From Entophlyctis helioformis (taxonomy: Eukaryota; Chytridiomycota; Chytridiomycetes; Chytridiales; Chytriomycetaceae): a stretch of 64,000 bases of DNA. The DNA is taken from contig JAHLKH010000012.1 of NCBI GenBank assembly GCA_025526915.1, positions 1-64,000 of the forward strand, in the 5' to 3' direction. The position numbers were made by a program, and so were the translations under genes. Positions 56,160-64,000 of this stretch are shown one piece after another (position 1 is the first letter of the stretch; each line of letters opens with the position of its first letter). The notes below the pieces were generated by a model. The model was given only the letters and a program-made list of their open reading frames with translations. It was not told the DNA's origin and did not search any database.

Positions 56160-57488
56160 TCATGTGCGTCGGATGCTAGACTGAACGGGTACTTCCATCA
56201 CGCCGTACATCTGGTTCTCTGCGTCCAGATCCCGGACGGCAGATGGAGCAGGCACTTCCATGACGCCGAACATCTGGTTTTCGGCGTCACTGGCATTGAG
56301 GCGACCCGTTGCAAGTCTGCCATTCGTCTTGAATATGCTAGCAAAAGTACGAGTACGAGCACTGGCACCGGCACTGGCACGGGCGCTGGCATCTTCAACG
56401 GCAACAACTGTAAGATCACCGCGACCGTTGGGAGGTGAATAAGCCGGCGGTGGCTTGTCCGGCTGCGTGTCATCTGGCGAGGACGGGTTCGGCATGGCCG
56501 ATCTGCGTCGGATGACGACAAACAGAGCGATGCCGAACCCGACGCCGACCACCATGAAAGCGAACGCGACGCCGAGAATGCCGCCCGTCGAGAGTCCGGC
56601 AAGTGTGCCGCCGGGTTGGACCGGCCGATCGGCGTCCGATGTTGATGTCGGGTTGGGCGGTGAAGCCGACTGCGTCCCAGATCCACGCGACCCGCCGTCA
56701 AACTGCCCATTGGCGAACCGCGACGTGGCCACGAACGGCTTGCCTTCAAAGCGCAGCGCGCTGAACAGCGAGTCGACCACGCACGTTGGAGGCGATCCCT
56801 TGGGGACGGGCAGCGAGTCCGTCTTGGTTACGCGGCAGCCAAACTGACACTGCGAGCCTTCGCACGTTTGCGTGGTGTAGCTGGTAGCCAGCTGGTCGGT
56901 GGGGAACAAGTTGATGTTAAACTCGGTCGCGCTGCTGCGGGTGCAGGACTCGAAAATGTACAGCACGCCGCCGCCGACGGGATTGCCGCCGCAGTTGGCG
57001 CCTGCTGGGTAAAATAGTTGCAGTTGGTAGGCCGTCGCCTCGGGGCCTTGGCCAAGCTTGCCCAGCATGCCCGACGCTGTCAGCCCGCGCTCAAACTCGT
57101 CGATCGTCAAGGCAGGGTTGGACGACGACAAGGGCACGGCGACCGTGCCGCACGTGAGAGTCGTGGTGTTGACCCACACATCCGCGAAGGCGGATACGCG
57201 GCAGCCCGCGAGCGCGCAGTCGGACGACGTGCATTGGTTCCAGTTGACCTGGCTCTTGGAAGCGTCCTTGTACGAATAGTACGACCAGCCCTCGTACGGA
57301 CCCGGCACGCAGATGCGGGTCTCGTTGACCGCAGTGACGGGATGGATATTGTCAAAGGGGCTGTAGGCGCCGGTTGCAAGACCGCTTGTGCCGCTGCAAC
57401 GGCGCAGACTCGTGTATATCACCCAGTCCATGGCTGAGGCCAGCGGCAGACACGCCGCGACGCACAACATGGCGAGCAGGCGATGCAT
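56160..57488 (-). CDS. Type I single-pass membrane protein, Cys-rich ectodomain (paralogue of 57877-59139)
   Basis: Single exon, about 442 aa. The signal peptide MHRLLAMLCVAACLPLASA sets the start at 57488 over an upstream in-frame ATG. The ectodomain begins with DWVIYTSLRRC and contains paired cysteines (QCTSSDCALAGC; FESCTRSSATEF). A Ser/Pro stalk, one transmembrane helix (GILGVAFAFMVVGVGFGIAL) followed by basic RRR, and a Pro-rich cytosolic tail follow. The tail ends with a duplicated DAENQMFGVMEVP / DAENQMYGVMEVP motif. Family not recognised; it could be a receptor or adhesin. Confidence 0.7.
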   Translation of the reverse strand: MHRLLAMLCVAACLPLASAMDWVIYTSLRRCSGTSGLATGAYSPFDNIHPVTAVNETRICVPGPYEGWSYYSYKDASKSQVNWNQCTSSDCALAGCRVSAFADVWVNTTTLTCGTVAVPLSSSNPALTIDEFERGLTASGMLGKLGQGPEATAYQLQLFYPAGANCGGNPVGGGVLYIFESCTRSSATEFNINLFPTDQLATSYTTQTCEGSQCQFGCRVTKTDSLPVPKGSPPTCVVDSLFSALRFEGKPFVATSRFANGQFDGGSRGSGTQSASPPNPTSTSDADRPVQPGGTLAGLSTGGILGVAFAFMVVGVGFGIALFVVIRRRSAMPNPSSPDDTQPDKPPPAYSPPNGRGDLTVVAVEDASARASAGASARTRTFASIFKTNGRLATGRLNASDAENQMFGVMEVPAPSAVRDLDAENQMYGVMEVPVQSSIRRT

Positions 57489-57876
57489 TGGGACGAGGGC
57501 TGTGTATGCGTCGATGGGCAAGGTCGTGAGCGCTGGCACCATGCAGCTCGGTATGCAGCTCGGCAAGCAGGATGTACCTTGTGTTGCCATGTTGGTTACA
57601 GCAAGTGTTACAGGATGTCAGATGGCAAGACAGGTACTGCAACCGCAAACAAAGCGAATGTGGCTACGGAGTTCAAGTAACTTCAGCGAGCCCTTCGCAG
57701 CAAAGACGAAAAGGGCGGCGTTTGCCACCAACCAGATCTGCGCAAGTCGCGAGGCTGTGTGAATGGTGGCGTCGCGTCAAGGTGGCGGTGTGGCGGGTGG
57801 CTTGCAGTTGGCCACTAACATAGCGGCAGAGCGGCAGAGCACAGCAAAAGCACGTTTTATTCGACACGACCCCAGG
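57489..57876. other. Intergenic region
   Basis: 388 bp between two tandem minus-strand paralogues. No ORF of note or repeat; it presumably holds the promoter of the gene ending at 56160. Confidence 0.5.
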
Positions 57877-59139
57877 TCAATGCAGGCTCTCAACGTCATC
57901 GCTGCGTCTTGACGGCTTGGGCACCATAGCGTCCGGGTTGCTTGTCTGCTGGCGAGCGAGCGTGTCAACGGCATCCACAACCGTCTCGCCCATGGGATCC
58001 GTGATGACGATAACAGGCACCTCAAGCGGCACGCTCGCAGCCTGTGCAGTCGGCGCATGTGCCTTGCGGAACGTCGAGATCAGCCGCGAGAGCGTGCCAG
58101 ATCCCATGGACGGTCGCGGTTGCGGTTGCGATGTCTGCGATCGCCGGGACTTGGATGCGCCAGTGTGGCGGGCACGCGACCTGCGTGACTTGGCGACAAC
58201 AAACCCGACGGCGACAAGAGCGACGACGAAGCCGCTGGAAACTCCAATGAACACGGCAGGCGAAATCGTGGCAGTCGATGGCACAGCATCTGGTGTCTTT
58301 TTAGCAGATCCGTCGGCGGCAGTCGATCCGGACGCCGAGCCGTTGGTCAGCGGCACAGCATCAAAGACAAGGGCACTGCCGCCGAGACTGGGCTGCGCAG
58401 TGCAGACGGGCCTGCCTCCTGGCGCTGCCGGCTTGGCGGCCGTCTCCAGCGCGACGCAGTTGGTGCATGATGCGTCGGTGCAAGCCAGAGTCGTAATATC
58501 TGGCAGGCCATTGATGTTGAATGACGTCGTGACATAGTGCGTGGTGTTGGCCCGCGTGCACGACGAGAAGACGTATCTGACAATGCCCATGGTGGGATCG
58601 CCTGCGCATGCGGCGCTGGGTGGGGCATACACGAGCTCGCGATAGTACGACGAAGCACCAGCACCAGCGCCGGTCTTGCCGGCCACGCCGGCCGTCTGCA
58701 TCGCTCTGTCCATGTCGTCGATGGTCAGGACGGCCGTTGAGGACACGGGCACAAACACGGGGCCGCAGCCTTGGGAGGCGGCAATGTTGGCGCTTGCAGG
58801 CTGCCAGGCAACGGCGGGCGTGGCGGCGATGGCGCAGGTGGATGCCGCACAGTCGGCGGACGTGCACCGGTGGAAGGCGACGGTGCGCTTGGAGGCATCG
58901 GCGTACTGGGCAAAGGCAGAGGACGCAGCCGAGAGCTGCAGGCAGCGCAGCGGCTCTGGCGGCAGCGTGGCGGGCACGACCAAGGCGGCCGGCTCGATCT
59001 CGGATGTCGGCACGGGCGTGTCGGTGCACGTCGTGATGCGGGTGAGCAGCACCCAGTCGGCTGCGACGACGATGCGCGCGCAGGCGGCGAGCAGGGCGAG
59101 AGCGAGGACGACGGAAGCAGCGGGACGGTGCGATGGCAT
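57877..59139 (-). CDS. Type I single-pass membrane protein, Cys-rich ectodomain (paralogue of 56160-57488)
   Basis: Single exon, about 420 aa. The signal peptide region (MPSHRPAASVVLALALLAAC) sets the start at 59139. It shares landmarks with its neighbour: DWVLLTRITTC after cleavage, HRCTSADCAASTC, LTIDDMDRAMQTAGVAGKTG (compare LTIDEFERGLTASGMLGKLG), and FSSCTRANTTHY. A Ser/Thr stalk, a transmembrane helix (VFIGVSSGFVVALVAVGFVV), a basic stop-transfer segment and a cytosolic tail follow. The tail differs from the neighbour's. Tandem duplication with divergence is likely. Confidence 0.7.
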   Translation of the reverse strand: MPSHRPAASVVLALALLAACARIVVAADWVLLTRITTCTDTPVPTSEIEPAALVVPATLPPEPLRCLQLSAASSAFAQYADASKRTVAFHRCTSADCAASTCAIAATPAVAWQPASANIAASQGCGPVFVPVSSTAVLTIDDMDRAMQTAGVAGKTGAGAGASSYYRELVYAPPSAACAGDPTMGIVRYVFSSCTRANTTHYVTTSFNINGLPDITTLACTDASCTNCVALETAAKPAAPGGRPVCTAQPSLGGSALVFDAVPLTNGSASGSTAADGSAKKTPDAVPSTATISPAVFIGVSSGFVVALVAVGFVVAKSRRSRARHTGASKSRRSQTSQPQPRPSMGSGTLSRLISTFRKAHAPTAQAASVPLEVPVIVITDPMGETVVDAVDTLARQQTSNPDAMVPKPSRRSDDVESLH

Positions 59140-59598
59140 GGCTGGTGTGGTTGGCGGCGGTCGACGGTGCTGGCGATGGTGGGGGGAAGGAGGGATCGAC
59201 GCGGGGAAAGGCTCGTGCCCGTCGTGCTGGCGGCGGGGCATTCATTGCAGAGCGGCCGGAGCTGGCGGTGCACAGGCGGCCAGGCAGCTGGTTGGCAGCT
59301 GGTTGGCAGGCGGCGGGGCGGGGCGGGGCGATGAACGGGTACACAGGCGGGAGGGCGGGCAGGCGGCGTGGGCAGGCAGGCGGGCAAAGCCGTACAAAGG
59401 CGTTCGCGACGGCCGCCTTCTTGCGCCGTTTTACAGGCCCAAGTTTCCACGACTTGCAACACACTGTAAGCCTCGCAGGCCCGGCGTGCACCGCCTGGCA
59501 GCCGCTGACGATCCACGCATACACGCACGCATGCACACATACACGGATGCACCACACACACGGATGCATGCACACGGCTCGCAGCAGCAGCAGCAGCC
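59140..59598. other. Divergent intergenic region
   Basis: 459 bp between the membrane-protein gene (-) and the phosphotransferase gene (+). It contains GGGGC-rich runs (59310-59330), a (CA/GCA)-rich stretch and (CAG)n at 59580-59595. No TATA box is clear. Confidence 0.45.
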
Positions 59599-62011
59599 AT
59601 GGCACGAAGCAGCCGCAGCAGCCGCAGCAGCACGGGCCGCGCAGGAGCGAGCAGGCGGCAGCAGCCGGCCACGTGGCCGCCGGCGTGGTACCCGTTCGCC
59701 GTGCCGCAGCAGTCGCTCGACAACCTCAAGGACTACAAGTACTCGGCCATGGACCTTGTGAGTGTCTGTGGTTCTATATGTGGTTCTATATGTGGTTCTA
59801 TATGTGCTTGTGCATGCAGGCATGCGAGGCTGCACCACCACCACCACCACCACCACCACGCCTGTCTGCATGCCCGTCTGTCTGTCTGGCCGCCGTGGAT
59901 GGAATCGCACTGACCCGCGCATTCATGCCGGCCGGCCGCGCAGTCGCCCATCTCAAAGTACATCATGCAGCCGTACTGGACGTGGGCCACGACCCTGTTC
60001 CCCATGTGGATAGCGTGCGTCCTCGCCTCGACGCCGGTCTGCCCGCATGGCCCGCAGCTCACCGCCGGCATGCCTTGCCTTGCCTTGCCATTCACGTCGC
60101 CGCAGACCCAACCTCATCACGCTGCTCGGCTTTCTGTTCGTGATCGTCAACGTTGGCCTGGTGCTCTTCTTCACGCCTGATCTGGGCACAGGCGGCCCGT
60201 CGTGGATCTACTTTAGGTACTGGACGTCGCTCAGCCGGCCGGCATCGCTGCTTGGCACTGCGATCGGCTGACCCTTCGTTGGTTGGATGGTTGGGCGGGC
60301 AGCATGGCCCTTGGCATCTGGCTGTACTCGACATTCGACAACGTGGATGGCAAGCAGGCTCGCCGCACTCGATCCAGCTCGCCGCTCGGTGAACTGTTTG
60401 ACCAGTTGAGTCTGCCAATGGCTGCGGCCTTGCCACCGCGTGTGCACTGACTCTTGCACCAATCGGTCATGACAGTGGCGTCGATGCGCTCAACTGCACT
60501 GTACGTCCTCGTGCTGAACTGGGTTGCTGATTGCCTGCGATGGCTGACAATGCTTTGCTTGCGCAGTTTGGCGGTATCCTGCAGGCTGCTGGCGCAGGCA
60601 CTGGCCTTGGCTGGTACTTTGTGATCATCATCTCATGAGTACGTTGCCTTTCGTGTCTGTCCTGCAGTGAGCGGCTGCTGATCTGCCGTCTGCAATCCCA
60701 CCAGCCACGACCACATTCTTCTTTTCGACGTGGGAGACGTACTACACCGGATGCCTGTACCTTGGATACCTTAATGGCCCCACAGAGGGTCTGCTGATTG
60801 CCGTCGCTTCGCTCATCTTATCCGGCATTTACGGTGTGCTTCTTGCCGTTGAGTGCAAGGCTTGGAATGCATGGCGCTGACATGAAGCCGCGCCAACAGG
60901 GCCGCAGCTGTGGTCGCAGACAATCGGAGAAACGCTGCCGTTCCTGCCCGTCACGCACGGCATGGGCCAGATCAAGCTCGTCGAGCTCGTTATTGCCGGC
61001 ATGTTCACGCTCATGGTCTCGACTCAGATCCCCGTCAGGCAAGTCGGCCGCGTCTCGTTTCTCTGCGGCATGTGCTGACACGCCCATGCATGCGGACGAC
61101 AGTGTGAATCGCACCATTGAGGCATGCAAGGCCAAGGGATACAATGTCATGGACGCCTTAATCAACACGCTGCCCTTTATCGCTGCGCAGCTCTTTGTGT
61201 TTGTGTGGATCACTGCTCCCGGATCCACTGCCCTCTCCAGCCACGCCATCCTGCTTGTCGTGACTTTTGGCATCTCGTTTGGCCGCATTGCCGTGAGTGC
61301 CTCAGCTGCATGTCTGGGTTGGTGCTGTGCATGACGGCCGACTGACGCCTGCAAATGCCAGGCCATGATTGTGCTGGCGCACGTGACCCACACCGACTAC
61401 CCGACATACCTCTTTGTCGTTGTCCCCTACGCCGGCGGTGCACTCTTAGCACGTGTGCCGCAACTCTTTGGAACGTGAGTGGCCCTGTTGCGCACGTGTC
61501 TTGCCGACCCGTCCGACTCACGCGCTGTATGGCAAACCAGCACGGTCGACCCGGTCACCGAAGCCAACTACTTGTACCTGATCTTTACCGTCATCACGCT
61601 CGACTACACGCTCTGGGTGCTCACCGTCATCCACCAGTTCTGCACGCATCTCGGCATCAAGTGCCTGACGATCCCGTACCCACCGCCCGAGCCGCTGTCG
61701 CTCGAGCAGCTGGACTCCACGCCCAGCACCCCTAGATCCGCAGCTGCCTCGCCCGCTGTCGTCCGGAAACGCAAGTCCGCCGCTGCCATCAAGGCTGCCA
61801 ACGCTGCTGCCAAGGCCACTCCAGTGGCGTCGCCTGCTGCGGCTCGCAAGGCCAATGGCGCGAACGGCGCGGTGAAACGGGCGAACGGCCACGCAGCAAA
61901 GCCCCAGCTGCGACGCCGACCAAGAACGGCACAAACGGACACGCCACAAACGGACACAGCGAGCCTGTCTCGCCGCGCCGGTCTGCGCGGCTGCAGAGCA
62001 CCAAGACGTAA
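59599..62011 (+). CDS. Ethanolamine/cholinephosphotransferase (CDP-alcohol phosphotransferase)
   Basis: Eleven exons: 59599-59757, 59944-60014, 60106-60216, 60303-60404, 60476-60500, 60567-60636, 60705-60833, 60900-61038, 61103-61292, 61362-61474, 61541-62011. The CDP-alcohol signature DG-x2-AR-x8-G-x3-D-x3-D is complete: [20 protein letters not shown] then GVD across an intron. The N-terminal [13 protein letters not shown] and [11 protein letters not shown] match CEPT1/EPT1; several transmembrane helices follow. It makes phosphatidylethanolamine or phosphatidylcholine in the ER/Golgi. Intron 8 (61039-61102) is GC-AG. Intron 6 begins GAGTAC where GTGAGTAC would be expected. One C is missing at 61902-61905; restoring it gives the Lys/Ala/Thr-rich tail that ends at 62011. 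Confidence 0.88.
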
Positions 62012-62236
62012 CAGCAATTTCCCAACGCGTCTTGAACGCGGGTCCTGCACATGGGACCCGCCACATGGATCCCAGCTGATCCATCAACAGTATGAAGCAC
62101 TCGGTAGTGTGTTGTGACGGACGAAACAGATTCATGAAGAAAGAATTAAAAGAAAAGGGAGTGGGCTTCAACAGAATGTAAAGTAAAAGGGGGGGGTGTG
62201 TGTGGTGTGTGATGGAGTGGCGTGGCGTGGCATGAT

Positions 62237-63766
62237 TCAGATGGCTGTCACGGACGGTGTCGATGCGTGGTGGTCGACGCCAACCGCGGTGGATCGCGAC
62301 ATGGCAGCGGCGGGCGACACGGCAGCCGCAGCGGCAGCCGCGGCGGCGAGCGACGACGACAGGTCTTTGGACAGCGTGGCGCGAGGGGATGTGAAAAAGT
62401 GTTGGTGCCACCACATGGCTGCGATGACGGCCGTGTTGAGGACGATGGACCACTCGGCAAGCCGTGGGCCGCTGCTGGACTCTGGCCAGCAAACCGCGGC
62501 GTGATGTAGGTGGACACGAGTGTGAGGACGATTGCTGCCAGGCCGCCTATCGTGTCATGTTGGGTGAGCACGGGTGATGTGGTGGTATGGCGGGATGAGA
62601 GCAGGAAGGAGACGCACCTGACACGACAACACACACACCAAGGATCGAGAGCACGCGCGACTTGCGGCGCTTGTGCATCCCCGACGCCTTGCTTGCAAAC
62701 AGCACGAACCCGGCTAGCACGCCCAGCGTGAGGATGACCTGTGCGCTCATGAGCGTGTTGCACACGGTGCGCATTTCGCAGATATCGCGGCCGTGGGGCA
62801 TGAGCGTCGCGCAGTCGCGGTACGAGAGGGGGGTGCATTGCGCGCCGATGCATGTGGAGCCAAACCCGAGTGCGTACTGGCCGCTGTATGATGTGCGTGT
62901 GCATGGTGGTTGTTGCGTGCAGTTGGGCAGAGTGAGTGCATGCGGTACAAAACCCCTCAAGCAAAGGGAGAGCAGGGAGAACACGAACCTTGTGTCGTAG
63001 GTGACAAACCAGGACGCAGTCACAGCGCCAACGGATACACAAGCCGCAAGCAAGGCAAGCACGACATACTGCGTGGCAGGCAAAACGGCCGTGGCAGCCA
63101 CAGCCTTGGCCAGCAGCACGAGCACGCGCATGATGGGATCATCGTCCGTCTCGCAGCCGCCGTCGCCAAACGCGTACGGCCGGTACTTGTGGGTCGCCGG
63201 TGCGTCAAACAACGGCAGCGACTTGCCAGAAGATGAGCGGGCGGCGAGCTTGGACTTGATGGTGGATGTGACGGCAAGGAGGGACGACCGCAGAGACGGG
63301 GACCGTGGCCGCAGCGACGACGACGAGGACGACGGTGCGTCGCCGGACGCGAGATCAATGAGCGACAGCTCCGTGTCGGTGGAGTCGGAGTCGACGTGGT
63401 TTGCGTGGACACGACGGCCGTGTTTGTCAGCATGGGTGTCGCAGCGTCGGTGGTGTCGAACATGGACGACAGCAGACGGCTGCTGGGGCTGGCCGAGTCC
63501 TTGTCTGTCTCGGAGCGAGACCGCGGATGTGCGGGGCCGCTGTGTGCAAATGTGGTGCGAGCGAGGTCGGCCGTGTCGTCGACAATCATGGTCGCTGCCG
63601 TGGCGTCGCGGTTATGGCGGCCAGTGTTGCCGGGCTGGCTGTTTCCGCCTGAACCGCTGCGACCGTGGCCAGCAGGGCTGGCTGCTGGAACGCGCTCGCC
63701 CGATGTGCTGTGTGGGCTGTTGGTGTTGTTGTTCAAGTAGAACGAAGAGGAGTTGAGAATGGCCAT
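62237..63766 (-). CDS. Polytopic membrane protein of unknown function
   Basis: Two exons (62618-63766, 62237-62546). A Ser/Asn/Thr-rich cytosolic N-terminus (from MAILNSSSFYLNNNTNSP) leads to four or more hydrophobic segments: ATQYVVLALLAACVSVGAVT; a lumenal Cys-rich loop (NCTQQPPCTR, GSTCIGAQCTPLSYRDC, DICEMRTVC); ILTLGVLAGFVLFA followed by basic KRRKSR; VLSILGVCVVVSG; and in exon 2 LAAIVLTLVSTYI and WSIVLNTAVIAAMWW. A short A-rich tail follows. Two one-base losses are inferred (near 63400 and near 62485). Family not recognised; the paired cysteines suggest a disulphide-bonded extracellular loop. Confidence 0.55.
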
Positions 63767-63931
63767 GGCGTCTTGCAGTAGGTGCGTGCGTGCGTGGCGT
63801 GAGCGTGTATGGGGTTGCGTTGTCGACGGGCAAGGGTGTGCTGAAGAGGGCAAGGAGCGGCTAGGAGCCTGGTCTAAAATGTATCAGTGTATGTGGATGG
63901 TCGAGCAACCACAGCAGGGCCAGCGGCTCTC

Positions 63932-63937
63932 TTTATA
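63932..63937 (-). promoter_or_regulatory. TATA box upstream of the membrane-protein gene
   Basis: GGTATAAAG on the minus strand lies about 166 bp upstream of the ATG at 63766. The rest of 63767-64000 holds only gcgtgcgtgcg-type simple repeats. Confidence 0.4.
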
Positions 63938-64000
63938 CCAGACGCAGCGGCCGTGCATGTGCGTGTGCGTGTTGGTGCGACTGCCACAGGTGATCAAATC

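Noticed and set aside
9081..62490. Programmed ribosomal frameshifting as the cause of the frame breaks
   Set aside because: The breaks affect many unrelated genes, sit in varied homopolymers without shared slippery sites or downstream structures, and all have the same sign (missing base).

Overview
This is a eukaryotic, intron-rich, GC-rich window that looks like a zoosporic (chytrid) fungus. The indications are: two M36 fungalysin genes beside an S41 peptidase (families known to be expanded in Batrachochytrium and relatives), a CFAP97-like flagellar protein, an intact Fanzor (eukaryotic TnpB homologue, known from chytrids such as Spizellomyces), short introns (about 50-130 nt) and a GID/CTLH subunit. 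No prokaryotic gene organisation, rRNA, tRNA or CRISPR was found. The order Rhizophydiales is a guess. All gene models below were spliced by hand and checked by reading-frame phase.

Layout. 1-5534 (+): the 3' part of a surface LRR protein whose N-terminal side is 3.3 kb of minisatellite. 5637-6831 (-): a LINE remnant joined to a broken WD40 gene fragment. 7011-15776 (-): a fungalysin, then a second fungalysin fused to three LRR modules, two of them almost identical. 17641-18523 (+): Mediator subunit 8. 18737-21701 (-): S41 peptidase. 22634-28854 (+): Cwc21/SRRM2-like splicing factor, CFAP97-like protein, polytopic membrane protein. 29014-31910 (-): RanBPM/Gid1. 32228-36182 (+): mitochondrial bifunctional lysine-ketoglutarate reductase/saccharopine dehydrogenase. 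36313-37161 (-): sugar-nucleotidyltransferase-like protein.

37451-49505 (-) is the mobile or accessory block: an intact eight-exon Fanzor with all three RuvC acidic residues and its zinc finger; 146-bp direct repeats flanking 2.2 kb of non-coding, repeat-rich DNA; then a large FEN1/XPG-type nuclease gene with a 2.07-kb non-autonomous LTR element (260-bp LTRs, 5-bp target duplication) sitting inside one of its introns. A poorly resolved acidic coding region lies upstream (49791-50965).

51138-63766 returns to housekeeping genes: Ctk3-like CID protein (+), aminoacylase-1 (+), two related type I membrane proteins (-), an ethanolamine/cholinephosphotransferase (+) and a polytopic membrane protein (-).

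Two window-wide properties matter to anyone using this annotation. First, many otherwise well-conserved genes carry one or two single-base losses, mostly in homopolymer runs; this looks like uncorrected long-read error more than decay. Second, GC-AG introns are unusually frequent (six seen in about 85 introns).
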